A DNA stretch of 64,000 bases from Hymenobacter aerophilus DSM 13606 (GCF_000382225.1 NZ_KB907812.1:62001-126000), one strand, 5' to 3'; shown: positions 1 to 9,365, counted from the stretch's first letter. The notes: generated by a model not told the origin, from the sequence alone. Made by a program: numbers and translations.

Positions 1-50
1 AGCTGCAGGTCGGGGCGGTAGGAAACGAGAACGTAATCGGCAACGGGCAT
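1..50 (-). CDS. 5' end of a leftward gene, cut by the window edge
   Basis: On the minus strand an ATG at 50-48 opens a frame with no stop to the window edge (MPVADYVLVSYRPDLQ). A Bacteroidota -7 box lies 29 bases upstream at 79-86, which supports a real start. Only 16 codons are visible, so no family can be named. Confidence 0.5.
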   Translation of the reverse strand, partial: MPVADYVLVSYRPDLQ

Positions 51-78
51 TGGCAGCAAAAGCAGACGGGCAACGCGG

Positions 79-86
79 CAAAGGTA
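79..86 (-). promoter_or_regulatory. -7 box TACCTTTG for the leftward edge gene
   Basis: CAAAGGTA on the plus strand reads TACCTTTG on the minus strand, an exact match to the Bacteroidota primary-sigma -7 consensus TAnnTTTG, just upstream of the ATG at 50. No convincing -33 TTG was found at the right spacing. Confidence 0.5.
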
Positions 87-232
87 CGGGCAGTGGGTTG
101 GCGAATGCGGGAGGCGGTGAATAAGGGAGGCAGTCAATGAGCGAACCGGGCTGTGCAACTTCGGGGGTGCGGATTTGTCCTTGGCTGCGTATCTTCCGGC
201 CGCAATCCATTCCACTTCATTCCCACCGATTT

Positions 233-3200
233 ATGACGCGCAACCACTTGTTGCTATTGGGCCTCGGCGCCACGCTGTCGATTCAGCCCGCGCTGGCCCA
301 GAAAAAAACCACTACCACCAAGGCCAAAACCACGGCTGCCCCGATGGTAGGCGGCGCCCGGCTGGTGGAGAAAGTCACCCAGAAGCCCGGCGAGCTGGTG
401 ATTCCCTACGAGAAGTACGTGCTGCCCAACGGCCTGACCGTGGTGGTAACCGAAGACCACTCCGACCCGCTGGTGCACGTGGACGTGACCTACCACGTAG
501 GCTCGGCCCGCGAGCAGATCGGCAAGTCGGGTTTTGCTCACTTCTTCGAGCACATGATGTTCCAGGGCTCCGACAACGTGGGCGATGAGCAGCACTTCAA
601 GCTCGTAACCGCCGCCGGCGGCACCCTGAACGGCTCGACCAACCGCGACCGGACCAACTACTACGAAACCGTGCCGAGCAACCAGCTCGAAACCGCGCTC
701 TGGCTCGAAGCCGACCGCATGGGCTTTTTGCTCGATGCCGTAACGCAGCAAAAGTTTGAGGTGCAGCGCTCGACGGTGAAAAACGAGCGGGGCCAGAACT
801 ACGATAACCGCCCCTACGGCCTGGCCTCCGAGAACGTCTCGAAGACGCTCTACCCCTACGGCCACCCCTACAGCTGGCTCACCATCGGCTACCTCGAAGA
901 CCTCGACCGCTCCGATGTGAACGATTTGAAGAACTTCTTCATGCGCTGGTACGGCCCCAACAACGCTACCCTGACCGTGGGCGGCGACGTGAAGGCGGCC
1001 GATGTGGTGCGCCTAGCCAGCAAGTATTTCGGCTCTATTCCGAAGGGCCCGGCCGTGGCCGCCCAGAAGCTGCCCGCCCCGGTGCTGACCCAGGACCGCT
1101 ACGTAAGCTACCAGGACAACATCCGCTTCCCGATGCTGCAGGTGGTGTTCCCGACCGTTCCCAGCGGCCACCCCGACGAGTACGCGCTCGACGCGCTGGC
1201 CGAAATTATTGGTCAGGGCAAGAACTCGCTGCTCTACAAGAACCTCATCAAAACCCAGCGCGCCGTGCAGGCCCAGGCCTATAACTCCAGTTCGGAGCTG
1301 GCCGGCGAATTCACGATGGTAGCCCTGCCCTTCCCCGGCAAAGGCCTCGACAGCCTCGAAATGCAGGTCCGCAGCTCGCTGGCCGAGTTTGAGCGCACCG
1401 GCGCCACCGCCGAGCAGGTAGCCCGCTTCAAGTCGAGCACCGAGGCGCAGGTGGTGAACGGGCTGGCCAGCGTGGCCGGCAAGGTGAGCCAGCTGGCCGC
1501 CAACCAGACCTACTTCGGCAACCCCAACCGCCTGCCCCTGGAGCTTAAGCAGCTGCGCGCCGTGACGCCGGCCGATGTGAACCGGGTATACAACCAGTAC
1601 ATCAAGGGCAAGCACGCCGTGGTGTTGAGCGTGGTGCCCAAGGGCGGCACTATTCCGCCGGTGAAGCCCGACAACTACACGGCTTCCAAGGAAGGCTACA
1701 AGGCACCCAACTACGGCTACGAAGGCCTCACCTACACCAAGCCCACCGACAACTTCGACCGCACCAAGCAGCCCAAGGCCGGCACCGCGCCCGCCGTGCA
1801 GGTGCCCGTGGTGTGGCAGAGCAAGCTCGATAACGGCCTGCGCCTGATGGGCAACCGCAACACCGAGATTCCGACCGCCACCATGCTGCTCACCATCCGG
1901 GGCGGCCGGCGCCTGGAGCAGCTCAACCGCAACCAGGCCGGCATTGCCTCGCTCACGGCGGCCATGATGAACGAGGGCACCGAGAAATACACCGCCGAGC
2001 AGTTCAGCTCGGAGCTCGACAAGCTCGGCAGCGCCATTCGGGTAGGTGCCGGCGACGACAACACGACCGTGTACGTGCAGACGCTGACCAAGAACCTGCC
2101 CGCCACCATGGCCCTGCTCGAGCAGCGCCTGCTGCACCCGCGCTTCGATGCGGCCGATTTCGCCCGCCTCAAGAAGCAGGCCCTGGAAAACATTGCCAAC
2201 CAGGTAACCCAGCCGGTGCTCATCGCCAACAAAACCTTCGACCGGCTGGTGTACAACCCGGCCGACATCATGAGCGTGCCATCGAGCGGCACGGCCGCCA
2301 CGGTGAGCAGCATCACGCTCGACGACGTGAAGAAGTTCTACCAGGACTACTACGCGCCCAACGTGAGCTACCTCGTGGCCACCGGCGACGTGGACCAGGC
2401 GACGCTGACCAAGCAACTGGGCTTCCTCAACAACTGGCAGCAGAAGCAGATCAGCCTGCCGGCCGGCGAAACGGCCGCCCAGCCCGACAAGACGCGCATT
2501 TACTTTGTGAACAAGGACGGCGCCGCGCAGTCGGAAATCCGGGTGGGCTACCTCTCGCCCCTCACCTACGACGCCACCGGCGACTACTACCGCGCCTACC
2601 TGAGCAACTACCTGCTCGGCGGCGCCTTCAACTCGCGCATCAACCTGAACCTGCGCGAAGACAAAGGCTACACCTACGGCGCCCGTTCGGGCTTCCAGGG
2701 CAGCCGCTACGCCGGTCCGTACACGGCCTCGGCCGGCGTGCGCGCCGATGCTACGGCCGCTTCGGTGAAGGAGTTTATGTCGGAAATCAAGAACTACCGC
2801 AACGGTATTACCGACGAGGAGCTGCAGTTCCTGCAGGCTTCGGTGGGCCAGAGCGACGCGCTGCGCTACGAAACCGGCCAGCAGAAAGCCGCTTTCCTGA
2901 GCCGCTTGGTGGAGTATGACCTGCCCCTCGACTACGTGAAGCAGCAGAGCGACATCCTCAAAAACCTGAAGAAGGAGGATGTGCAGGGTATTGCCCAGAA
3001 GTATCTGCCCGCCGACAACATGTACATCGTGGTAGTAGGCGACCGGACCAAGGCCTTCCCCGGCCTGACGGAGCTGGGCTACGAAGTGGTGGAACTCGAC
3101 AACGACGGCAACCGCGTGTCGGCCGCTGCCACCTCCACGGCCACGCCCGACAGCGTAATGCCCACCCCCGACACCGAGAAGGTGAAAGTGGTGAACAAGA

Positions 3201-3256
3201 GCGCCAAAGGCAAAAAGGAGAAGAAGAAGTCCAAGCGCGACAAGGACAAAGACTAG
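233..3256 (+). CDS. M16 family (insulinase/pitrilysin-type) zinc protease, two fused M16 units, secreted
   Basis: Predicted 1007-residue periplasmic metalloprotease. The start at 233 is chosen because MTRNHLLLLGLGATL…ALAQ is a good signal peptide; an in-frame ATG at 137 would only add an unlikely leader. The inverted zinc motif HFFEH is at about residues 103-107, with the distal glutamate in VKNERGQ about 78 residues later, as expected for M16. A second M16 unit starts near residue 530 (VPVVWQSKLDNGLRLMGNRN) and lacks HxxEH, the usual arrangement in which the second half is structural. The C-terminal tail after about residue 950 is Ala/Thr/Pro then strongly Lys-rich (KGKKEKKKSKRDKDKD), which is unusual. 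A strong hairpin follows the stop. The substrate is unknown; family members degrade peptides. Confidence 0.93.
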   Translation: MTRNHLLLLGLGATLSIQPALAQKKTTTTKAKTTAAPMVGGARLVEKVTQKPGELVIPYEKYVLPNGLTVVVTEDHSDPLVHVDVTYHVGSAREQIGKSGFAHFFEHMMFQGSDNVGDEQHFKLVTAAGGTLNGSTNRDRTNYYETVPSNQLETALWLEADRMGFLLDAVTQQKFEVQRSTVKNERGQNYDNRPYGLASENVSKTLYPYGHPYSWLTIGYLEDLDRSDVNDLKNFFMRWYGPNNATLTVGGDVKAADVVRLASKYFGSIPKGPAVAAQKLPAPVLTQDRYVSYQDNIRFPMLQVVFPTVPSGHPDEYALDALAEIIGQGKNSLLYKNLIKTQRAVQAQAYNSSSELAGEFTMVALPFPGKGLDSLEMQVRSSLAEFERTGATAEQVARFKSSTEAQVVNGLASVAGKVSQLAANQTYFGNPNRLPLELKQLRAVTPADVNRVYNQYIKGKHAVVLSVVPKGGTIPPVKPDNYTASKEGYKAPNYGYEGLTYTKPTDNFDRTKQPKAGTAPAVQVPVVWQSKLDNGLRLMGNRNTEIPTATMLLTIRGGRRLEQLNRNQAGIASLTAAMMNEGTEKYTAEQFSSELDKLGSAIRVGAGDDNTTVYVQTLTKNLPATMALLEQRLLHPRFDAADFARLKKQALENIANQVTQPVLIANKTFDRLVYNPADIMSVPSSGTAATVSSITLDDVKKFYQDYYAPNVSYLVATGDVDQATLTKQLGFLNNWQQKQISLPAGETAAQPDKTRIYFVNKDGAAQSEIRVGYLSPLTYDATGDYYRAYLSNYLLGGAFNSRINLNLREDKGYTYGARSGFQGSRYAGPYTASAGVRADATAASVKEFMSEIKNYRNGITDEELQFLQASVGQSDALRYETGQQKAAFLSRLVEYDLPLDYVKQQSDILKNLKKEDVQGIAQKYLPADNMYIVVVGDRTKAFPGLTELGYEVVELDNDGNRVSAAATSTATPDSVMPTPDTEKVKVVNKSAKGKKEKKKSKRDKDKD

Positions 3257-3277
3257 TCCGTCGTCAGTCGCTAAGTA

Positions 3278-3314
3278 AAACGGCCCGGCTCGCACAGTGC
3301 GAGCCGGGCCGTTT
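3278..3314. terminator. Long perfect hairpin, likely intrinsic terminator
   Basis: AAACGGCCCGGCTCGCAC and its perfect complement are separated by one base, giving a hairpin of about 16 bp flanked by A-rich and T-rich ends. It lies 22 bases after the M16 protease stop and could act in both directions (rpoN converges from the right). Confidence 0.75.
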
Positions 3315-3323
3315 GGCGTTTAC

Positions 3324-3428
3324 CTCACCCCCCGGCCCCCTCTCCTCGGGGAGAGGGGGAGCCAGACGCAAAAACTGTTCTACCAGAACGCCCCCCCTCT
3401 CCCCGAGGAGAGGGGGCCGGGGGGTGAG
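3324..3428. repeat. Inverted repeat with CTCACCCCCCGGCCCCCTCTCC arms
   Basis: Arms of about 36 bp at 3324-3359 and 3393-3428 are near-perfect inverted copies (CTCACCCCCCGGCCCCCTC… and …GAGGGGGCCGGGGGGTGAG) around a loop of about 33 bases. It ends 4 bases before the rpoN stop codon. The sequence is unlike coding DNA and resembles a mobile intergenic palindrome rather than a plain terminator, which is already present at 3278-3314. Confidence 0.75.
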
Positions 3429-3431
3429 CTC

Positions 3432-5024
3432 CTACAACTCCTTGCGCAGGCGGGCCACCGGGATGTTGAGCTGCTCGCGGTACTTGGCCACTGTGCGGCG
3501 GGCGATGTTGTAGCCGCGGGCGTTAAGCATTTTCTCCAGCTTGTCGTCGGAAAGCGGCTTTTTCTTCTGCTCGCCTTCTATGATTTCCTTGAGGATATAC
3601 TTCACCTCGCGCGAGCTGGCGTCCTCGCCCGAGTCGGTGGCAATGCCTTCGGAGAAGAAGTATTTGAGCGGGTAGATGCCGAACTCCGTCTGCACCGCTT
3701 TCGAATTGGCCACCCGGCTCACCGTGCTGATGTCCATGCTGATTTCCTGGGCAATATCCTTCAGAATCATGGGGCGCAGCTTGCTTTCGTCGCCCTCTTC
3801 GAAGAACTCGCGCTGGTAGCGCACAATGGCGTCCATGGTGCGCAACAGCGTGTTCTGGCGCTGCCGGATGGCATCGATAAACCACTTGGCCGAGTCGAGC
3901 TTCTGCTTAACGAAGGTCACGGCCTCCTTCATTTTCTTGTCCTTTTTCGAAGCCTTGTCGTAGGCCCGGAACATCTCGGTGTAGGCCGGCGACACGCGCA
4001 GCTCGGGGGCGTTGCGGGTGTTGAGCGTGAGGTTGAACTGGCCGTTGTCGTGGCTGAGCAGGAAGTCGGGGATGATGTACTGGATTTTGCCGCCGCCCAC
4101 CGGCCCGCTGCCGCCGGGCTTGGGGTTCAGCTTGAGAATGAGGCCGATGGCTTCCTTTATCTCTTCATCTTCGAGGTCGAGCTTCTGCTGAATGCGCTGG
4201 TAGTGCTTCTTGGTGAACTCCTCGTAGGTGTCCTGCAGGATGCGCTCGGCGTTTTCCACGGTTTCCTCCTGCGGACGGCGCTCCAGCTGCAATAGCAGGC
4301 ACTCCTGCAGGTCGCGGGCCCCAATGCCGGCCGGGTCGAAGGTCTGCACCACGTGTAGTACGCCCTCGATTTCGGGCACGCTCACTTCCAGGTTCTGCGA
4401 GAAAGCCAGGTCGTTGGCAATGGCCGACAGGTCGCGCCGGATGTAGCCGTCGCCATCAATGGAGCCGATGAGCTGGCGGCCGATGGTTTGCTGGCGCTCA
4501 TCGAGGCCCGAAAAGCCGAGCTGGCTGAGCAGGTTGTCCATGAGCGAGCCGCTGGTGTCGGCCAGCGGCATTTCGCGGCCGTCCTCGTCCTCGCCGGGGC
4601 CGTCGCCCTGCATTTTGTAGCCCGCAATTTCGTCGTCGTTGAGGTAGTCGCTCAGGTCGAGGTCGTCCGACTCCGAATTCGATTCGGGCGCCTCGGGCGC
4701 TTCTTCCTTCACGGGCAGTTCCACTTCGGGCTGCTCGTCGCGCTGGTCAGCGTCGTAGTCTTCGTCGAGCGTGTTGTCGGGGTTGTCGAGGGCGGCATCG
4801 GGGTCGTCGTAGTCGTCGTCCGCCTCATCGTCGTCGCCGCCGTCGAGGTCGTCGAACTCATCCTCGGGCTCGTCCTCGCCTTCTTCCAGCGCCGGGTTCA
4901 CTTCCAGCTCCTCCTTGATGCGCGCCTCCAGCTCGGCCGTCGGAATCTGGAGCAGCTTGATAAATTGAATCTGTTGGGGGCTCAGCTTCTGCGAAAGAAG
5001 CTGCTTCATGTCCAGTCGTTGCAT
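3432..5024 (-). CDS. rpoN: RNA polymerase sigma-54 factor RpoN
   Basis: Alternative sigma factor directing RNA polymerase to -24/-12 promoters with an enhancer-binding ATPase. The protein has about 530 residues from the start at 5024 (MQRLDMKQLLSQKLSPQQ); the open frame extends further upstream through non-conserved sequence and is rejected as the start. Region I is the Gln/Leu-rich N-terminus ending NPALEEGE. Region II is an extremely acidic stretch of roughly 80 residues (long Asp/Glu runs). The core-binding and HTH domains follow (DISTVSRVANSKAVQTEFG), and the C-terminus carries the RpoN box ARRTVAKYRE. It converges on the M16 gene. An intergenic palindrome lies upstream at 5145-5237. Confidence 0.96.
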   Translation of the reverse strand: MQRLDMKQLLSQKLSPQQIQFIKLLQIPTAELEARIKEELEVNPALEEGEDEPEDEFDDLDGGDDDEADDDYDDPDAALDNPDNTLDEDYDADQRDEQPEVELPVKEEAPEAPESNSESDDLDLSDYLNDDEIAGYKMQGDGPGEDEDGREMPLADTSGSLMDNLLSQLGFSGLDERQQTIGRQLIGSIDGDGYIRRDLSAIANDLAFSQNLEVSVPEIEGVLHVVQTFDPAGIGARDLQECLLLQLERRPQEETVENAERILQDTYEEFTKKHYQRIQQKLDLEDEEIKEAIGLILKLNPKPGGSGPVGGGKIQYIIPDFLLSHDNGQFNLTLNTRNAPELRVSPAYTEMFRAYDKASKKDKKMKEAVTFVKQKLDSAKWFIDAIRQRQNTLLRTMDAIVRYQREFFEEGDESKLRPMILKDIAQEISMDISTVSRVANSKAVQTEFGIYPLKYFFSEGIATDSGEDASSREVKYILKEIIEGEQKKKPLSDDKLEKMLNARGYNIARRTVAKYREQLNIPVARLRKEL

Positions 5025-5144
5025 ACGCTCGAAAACGGTACGCCCCGCCGGGTTTTCGGCATGGGGGTAGGTAAGCCAAATGTAGCCCTTCTGTACTTGA
5101 ATCGGGAAGGAAAAGTTGGCCGGCAGCCCGAACCATTGCCCGAC

Positions 5145-5237
5145 TGTAGCGCGAAGCTCCCGCTTCGCGCGTCGTTGAACGATGACCAGCGGCGCGGCTG
5201 TCAGCAACGATACGCGAAGCGGGAGCTTCGCGCTACA
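5145..5237. repeat. Inverted repeat with TGTAGCGCGAAGCTCCCGC arms
   Basis: Arms at 5145-5170 and about 5213-5237 are near-perfect inverse complements (TGTAGCGCGAAGCTCCCGCT / AGCGGGAGCTTCGCGCTACA) around a loop of about 42 bases. It sits between divergent rpoN and asnS, directly upstream of the asnS -7 box. GTAGCGCGAA recurs in inverted form in the palindrome at 49341-49428, suggesting a shared family. Confidence 0.75.
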
Positions 5238-5241
5238 TTTC

Positions 5242-5249
5242 TACCTTTA
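5242..5249 (+). promoter_or_regulatory. -7-like box TACCTTTA upstream of asnS
   Basis: TACCTTTA matches TAnnTTTG at seven of eight positions and lies 22 bases before the asnS ATG, immediately after the right arm of the palindrome. The spacing resembles other promoters in this window. Confidence 0.45.
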
Positions 5250-5271
5250 CAGCCAACTTACGACTCCAACC

Positions 5272-6678
5272 ATGTCTGACCTCCGAAAAACCAGCGTGCA
5301 GGACCTGCTGCGTAGCCAAGACCTCGACCGCGAGGTGCTGGTGAAAGGCTGGGTGCGCACCCGCCGCGGCAACAAATACGTGCAGTTCATCGCCCTCAAC
5401 GACGGCTCGGGCTTCAACTCGATTCAGATAGTAGCCAACGCCGAGCAATTTCCGGAGGACAAGCTGCGGGCCGACGGCGTGGAGAACGGCGCCGCCATTG
5501 CCGTGCGCGGCAAGCTGGTGGCTTCGCAGGGTAAGGGCCAGGCCGTGGAAATTCAGGCCGACGAAATAACGGTGTATGGCTCGGCTGACACCAACGAATA
5601 CCCGCTCCAGAAAAAGGGCCACTCGCTCGAATTCCTGCGCGGCATCGCGCATTTGCGCCCCCGCACCAACACGTTCGGGGCTATTCTGCGCATCCGGCAC
5701 GCCATGGCCTTCGCGGTGCACCAGTACTTCAATGACCACGGCTTCTACTACGTGCACACGCCCATCGTTACGGGCTCCGATGCCGAGGGCGCGGGCCAGA
5801 TGTTCCGCGTAACCACCCTGCCCGACCAAAACCCGCCCCTGACCGAAGACAAATCGGGCGTGGATTACGCGCAGGATTTTTTCGGCAAGCAAACCAACCT
5901 CACCGTATCGGGGCAGTTGGAGGCCGAGGTGGCCGCCATGGCCTTGGGCAAGGTGTACACCTTCGGCCCCACCTTCCGGGCCGAGAACTCCAACACCGCC
6001 CGCCACCTGGCCGAGTTCTGGATGATTGAGCCCGAAGTGGCCTTCAACGACCTGCAGGACAACATGGACCTGGCCGAGGACTTCCTCAAGAGCCTCGTGC
6101 GCTACGCCCTGGCGCACTGCCAAGACGACCTCAAGTTCCTCAACGAGCAGTACGACAAGGAACTGCTGACCCGCCTGCAGTTCGTGGTCGACAACGACTT
6201 CCAGCGCCTGACCTACACCGAGGCCGTGGAAATCTTGAAGAAGGCCAAGCAGAAGTTTGAGTTCCCTGTGGATTGGGGCACTGACCTGCAGAGCGAGCAT
6301 GAGCGTTACCTCGTGGAAAAGCACTTCAAGAAGCCGGTTATCCTGACCGATTACCCCAAGGATATCAAGGCGTTCTACATGAAGCTCAACGACGACGGCC
6401 AGACCGTGCGCGCCATGGACGTGCTGTTCCCCGGCATCGGCGAAATCATCGGCGGCTCGCAGCGGGAGGAAAACCTGGGTAAGCTGAAGGACCGCATGGC
6501 CGCCATGCAGGTGCCCGAGCACGAGCTGTGGTGGTACCTGGAGTTGCGCCAGTACGGCACCGCGCCGCACGCCGGCTTCGGCCTGGGCTTCGAGCGCCTC
6601 ATCCTCTTCATCACCGGCATGGCCAACATCCGCGACGTCATCCCCTTCCCCCGCTTCCCCGGCAGCGCGGAGTTTTAA
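5272..6678 (+). CDS. asnS: Asparagine--tRNA ligase
   Basis: Class IIb aminoacyl-tRNA synthetase that charges tRNA-Asn with asparagine in the cytoplasm. It has 468 residues, normal for AsnRS. The N-terminal OB-fold anticodon-binding domain occupies about residues 15-110 ([18 protein letters not shown]). Motif 2 is [21 protein letters not shown] and motif 3 is [15 protein letters not shown], with the typical C-terminus [15 protein letters not shown]. The start at 5272 ([13 protein letters not shown]) is preferred over in-frame codons upstream, because those lie inside the palindrome and its promoter-like box. A hairpin terminator follows. Confidence 0.97.
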   Translation: MSDLRKTSVQDLLRSQDLDREVLVKGWVRTRRGNKYVQFIALNDGSGFNSIQIVANAEQFPEDKLRADGVENGAAIAVRGKLVASQGKGQAVEIQADEITVYGSADTNEYPLQKKGHSLEFLRGIAHLRPRTNTFGAILRIRHAMAFAVHQYFNDHGFYYVHTPIVTGSDAEGAGQMFRVTTLPDQNPPLTEDKSGVDYAQDFFGKQTNLTVSGQLEAEVAAMALGKVYTFGPTFRAENSNTARHLAEFWMIEPEVAFNDLQDNMDLAEDFLKSLVRYALAHCQDDLKFLNEQYDKELLTRLQFVVDNDFQRLTYTEAVEILKKAKQKFEFPVDWGTDLQSEHERYLVEKHFKKPVILTDYPKDIKAFYMKLNDDGQTVRAMDVLFPGIGEIIGGSQREENLGKLKDRMAAMQVPEHELWWYLELRQYGTAPHAGFGLGFERLILFITGMANIRDVIPFPRFPGSAEF

Positions 6679-6699
6679 ACACTTACATTCTTGTTTGAC

Positions 6700-6732
6700 A
6701 ACAACGCCCGGCTACATTAGCTGGGCGTTGTT
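6700..6732 (+). terminator. Intrinsic terminator after asnS
   Basis: AACAACGCCC pairs with GGGCGTTGTT around a short partly paired loop (GGCTACATTAGCT), 21 bases after the asnS stop and before the next start at 6757. Confidence 0.7.
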
Positions 6733-6756
6733 ATCGACGCATTAGCCTTATCCGCT

Positions 6757-7425
6757 ATGCCTCCCCGCCAGCAAATATTGAAGTGGTTGAGAAAAGCCAT
6801 TGCAGGTGCGCTGGGTTGGAGCTGGGCGGGCAGTGTGAGCTTGCTTTTACTTAGCGCTTTCTCTTGGTTTGAGTTTACCAGACTCAAGTATGGACTATGG
6901 CTCGGAGTAACAGCCGTCTTACTTACGCTTACAGGTCTTGGTCCGCACTACTTCATTATTGATGTGCCGCTACTATTCAGCCGGCAAACATTTCATAAGT
7001 TCAGGTTGCGGTTTGAAAAAGCTGTAGGGCTGCTATTAAAGGCTGCGGCCGCATACTTTCTGATTTCTTTTTTATTGCTCTTCATTATTGGTTGGACCGC
7101 CTTCCTTCCGCTGCTTGCACCTATGTATGCTTACGATTGGTGGAAGCACCAAGACAGAGAGAACTCGCATCAAGTTATTTTTGAAGGTAAATGGGGCAAC
7201 ATACAGCTAAGGCCTGCACGACCTGAGTATGGATATCCGTCGCCTAGGCCCAACACGTTTATTGTTCGGCCACTGTCACCATTTATCAATATAGTTACCA
7301 AGTTGCCGCCTAACCAGCCTGATAATACTTGGAGGCGAATTAGACCCTACACACCATTAATTGAGCAATGGCAGGATACACTGCTATCTGAAAGCAGAGC
7401 CTATAAGTATGTGATTCCAAGATGA
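6757..7425 (+). CDS. Hypothetical membrane protein, lower GC than neighbours
   Basis: No family recognised. The 222-residue protein has about three hydrophobic segments in its first 130 residues: GWSWAGSVSLLLLSAFSWF, WLGVTAVLLTLTGLG and a long one around YFLISFLLLFIIGWTAFLPLL. A soluble Pro/Arg-rich C-terminal half follows (RPARPEYGYPSPRPNTFIV). Base composition and codon use are visibly more AT-rich than asnS and the downstream genes (many TTA, ATA and AGA codons), which suggests relatively recent acquisition. It stands alone between the asnS terminator and a gene remnant on the other strand. Confidence 0.75.
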   Translation: MPPRQQILKWLRKAIAGALGWSWAGSVSLLLLSAFSWFEFTRLKYGLWLGVTAVLLTLTGLGPHYFIIDVPLLFSRQTFHKFRLRFEKAVGLLLKAAAAYFLISFLLLFIIGWTAFLPLLAPMYAYDWWKHQDRENSHQVIFEGKWGNIQLRPARPEYGYPSPRPNTFIVRPLSPFINIVTKLPPNQPDNTWRRIRPYTPLIEQWQDTLLSESRAYKYVIPR

Positions 7426-7468
7426 CTATGGAGAAACCGCGGAGATTAAGTCGGTTTTGGCACTCTAC

Positions 7469-7570
7469 TTAACAGTGATTCCGCAACTCCTTATCGTCCA
7501 CGGCCAGCAGGTTATCCAAGCGTAGCTCGAAGCCGTCGGCGAGGCGGAGGCCTTCCCGCATCATCAACAT
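7469..7570 (-). pseudogene. 3' remnant of a Rof/YaeO-like gene
   Basis: The minus strand encodes 33 residues ending RLADGFELRLDNLLAVDD then KELRNHC and a stop, matching the last 24 codons of the intact gene at 9356-9604 (same order, …KELRNYC). Over about 82 bases the two copies differ at roughly 13 positions by eye. The 5' two thirds are missing; upstream of the remnant the sequence is unrelated. The two copies point the same way and flank the membrane-protein gene 7608-9365. Most likely a decayed duplicate. Confidence 0.7.
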
Positions 7571-7607
7571 AAAAAGCTACTAACTGTCAGCTAACCGCCC
7601 AAACCAT

Positions 7608-9365
7608 ATGCTCCTAGTGCTTCTGTTGTGGCTGTGGGTGGCGGGCGTGAGCTATGGACTGGGACGGATGCTGCTGGGTCGGCGACTGGCCGGTTCGCTG
7701 CCGCCCGAGTTGCTGCTGGCTGCCGGGCTGGCGGGCCTGAGTTGGGTGCTGGCGCTGCTGTCGTTTGGGGTGAGCATTGGGCCGGCCGTGCAGTGGAGCC
7801 TGAGTGCCACGGCGGCGGGCTATGGCCTGTGGTGCTGGCTGAAGGCCCCAACGGCGGCCCGGCAGATGTGGTGGGCGGGGGTGAAGTCCTCTTGGCGACG
7901 GTCAGGCTGGCTGAGCGTAGCGGCCGTAGTGCTGGTATTCGGGGCGCTGCTGCTGCTGCACGCCGCGCAGATGCCCATTCTATCGGACACCGGCCTGTAC
8001 CACGCCCAAACGGTGCAGTGGCTGCAGACCTACCCGGTGGTGCCGGGCCTAGGCAACCTGCACGGCCGGCTGGCCTTCAACTCGCACCTGCACTTGCTGA
8101 CGGCCTTTTTCAGCGCCCGCGCCGACAGCCCATGGGCCTCGATGGGGCAGCAGGCAGTGGGCAGTTTCTGGTTCGTGCTATTAATAAACTATGCCGCTCG
8201 GCAGCTGGCCCGCCCCCAATCGTCGGTGGTACTGGTTGTGTACGGCTGCGTGAGCCTGATTTACAGCTTCATTGTCTTTCGCCCCTGGATTTCGTCGCCC
8301 ATGCCCGACAGCAGCGTGACTATCCTGACGCTACTGCTGCTGGGCTGGCTGCTGGAAAAACTACTGGCCCCCGGGGGCCCGGCTCCGCTCACCCGGGCCG
8401 AAGCGGGGCTGCTGCTGGCGCTGCTGACCACGGCCATCACTTACAAAGCTTCGGCCGGCTACCTGGCGCTGCCCCTGGGTTTCGCGCTTTGGCGGCTGCG
8501 GCCGGCCGGTTTGTCGGCGCCACGCCTGCTGGGACTGGCTGGGCTCGTGGGTGCCGGAGTGCTCCTGCCCTGGCTGGGGCGCAACATGGTGCTATCGGGC
8601 TACCCGGCCTACCCGATGGCCCCCTGGGCCGCTTTACCCTTCGACTGGACTGTACCCACCGCCCAAGCCGCGGCCGATCTGCTGGAAATCCGCCACTTTG
8701 CCCGCTGGCCCGAAGCCGATTGGGCCAGCGGGGGCCTGCAGCCAGCGGCGGTCTGGATACCCTTCTGGTGGCAGCAGCAAGCCCCGCACGACCGTTTTCT
8801 GGCCCTGGCCGTAGTCGGGCTAGCGGTTGGACTGGTGTTGGCGCAGCTGGTACACCGGGGGCGAAAGCTGCGAGATGCACAAGTATTCTTTTGGCTACTG
8901 CTGGGGTGTTGCGGAGGGTGGTTTGCAGCCGCACCGGCCTTCCGGTTTGGCTACGGCTACCTGATTGGGGCAGCAGCCATGGGGGCCGGGCTGCTGGCGG
9001 GTCAGCTGCCCGGCCGTGTCTGGCTACGGCGGGCAGTGCTGGGTGGGGCGCTAGTGTACGGGCTGAACGGCCTGCGCCACGAAATCACCCCATCTAACCT
9101 AGCCAACTGGCTGCGGCCGGCCCCGTACGCGGCGCTGCCTGTCACCACCACTCAGCTTGAAGGCCGGCCCGTTCGGCTGGGTATCCGTGGCACCGGCTTC
9201 CGCTGCAACAATGCCCCGCTGCCCTGCGCCGCCGGTTCCCTACCGCCCGATTTACACTGGCGCGGCCCCCATATCAGCCAGGGTTTTCGGCGCGGATTGG
9301 AGCATAAGAAGCCGCCGATAAACGATACAGCCTCTGCCACGGCAAACCAGCTGACTCAGCAGTAA
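7608..9365 (+). CDS. Polytopic membrane protein, LIC_10190/DUF8201-like
   Basis: A 585-residue integral membrane protein with about ten to twelve hydrophobic segments starting at residue 1 (MLLVLLLWLWVAGVSYGLG). The conserved loop SDTGLYHAQTVQWLQTYP then VVPGLGNLHGRLAFNSHLH resembles the LIC_10190 family of large membrane proteins, whose fold recalls GT-C glycosyltransferases; the assignment is from memory of the motif and the function is not known. Its last codons overlap the last codons of the convergent rof-like gene by 10 bases (9356-9365). It is flanked by two copies of that gene's 3' end. Confidence 0.8.
   Translation: MLLVLLLWLWVAGVSYGLGRMLLGRRLAGSLPPELLLAAGLAGLSWVLALLSFGVSIGPAVQWSLSATAAGYGLWCWLKAPTAARQMWWAGVKSSWRRSGWLSVAAVVLVFGALLLLHAAQMPILSDTGLYHAQTVQWLQTYPVVPGLGNLHGRLAFNSHLHLLTAFFSARADSPWASMGQQAVGSFWFVLLINYAARQLARPQSSVVLVVYGCVSLIYSFIVFRPWISSPMPDSSVTILTLLLLGWLLEKLLAPGGPAPLTRAEAGLLLALLTTAITYKASAGYLALPLGFALWRLRPAGLSAPRLLGLAGLVGAGVLLPWLGRNMVLSGYPAYPMAPWAALPFDWTVPTAQAAADLLEIRHFARWPEADWASGGLQPAAVWIPFWWQQQAPHDRFLALAVVGLAVGLVLAQLVHRGRKLRDAQVFFWLLLGCCGGWFAAAPAFRFGYGYLIGAAAMGAGLLAGQLPGRVWLRRAVLGGALVYGLNGLRHEITPSNLANWLRPAPYAALPVTTTQLEGRPVRLGIRGTGFRCNNAPLPCAAGSLPPDLHWRGPHISQGFRRGLEHKKPPINDTASATANQLTQQ

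Noticed and set aside
1013..3295. Very long open frame (760 codons) on the minus strand opposite the M16 protease
   Set aside because: His/Gly/Val/Leu-rich translation with no domain, mirrors the strongly biased codon use of the real gene; a shadow caused by high GC.
3297..4295. 332-codon + strand frame overlapping the rpoN 3' half
   Set aside because: Runs through an intergenic palindrome and antisense rpoN; composition is a shadow.
5182..5271. ATG giving 30 extra residues to AsnRS
   Set aside because: Falls in the palindrome 5145-5237; residues not conserved, and a -7-like box lies between it and 5272.
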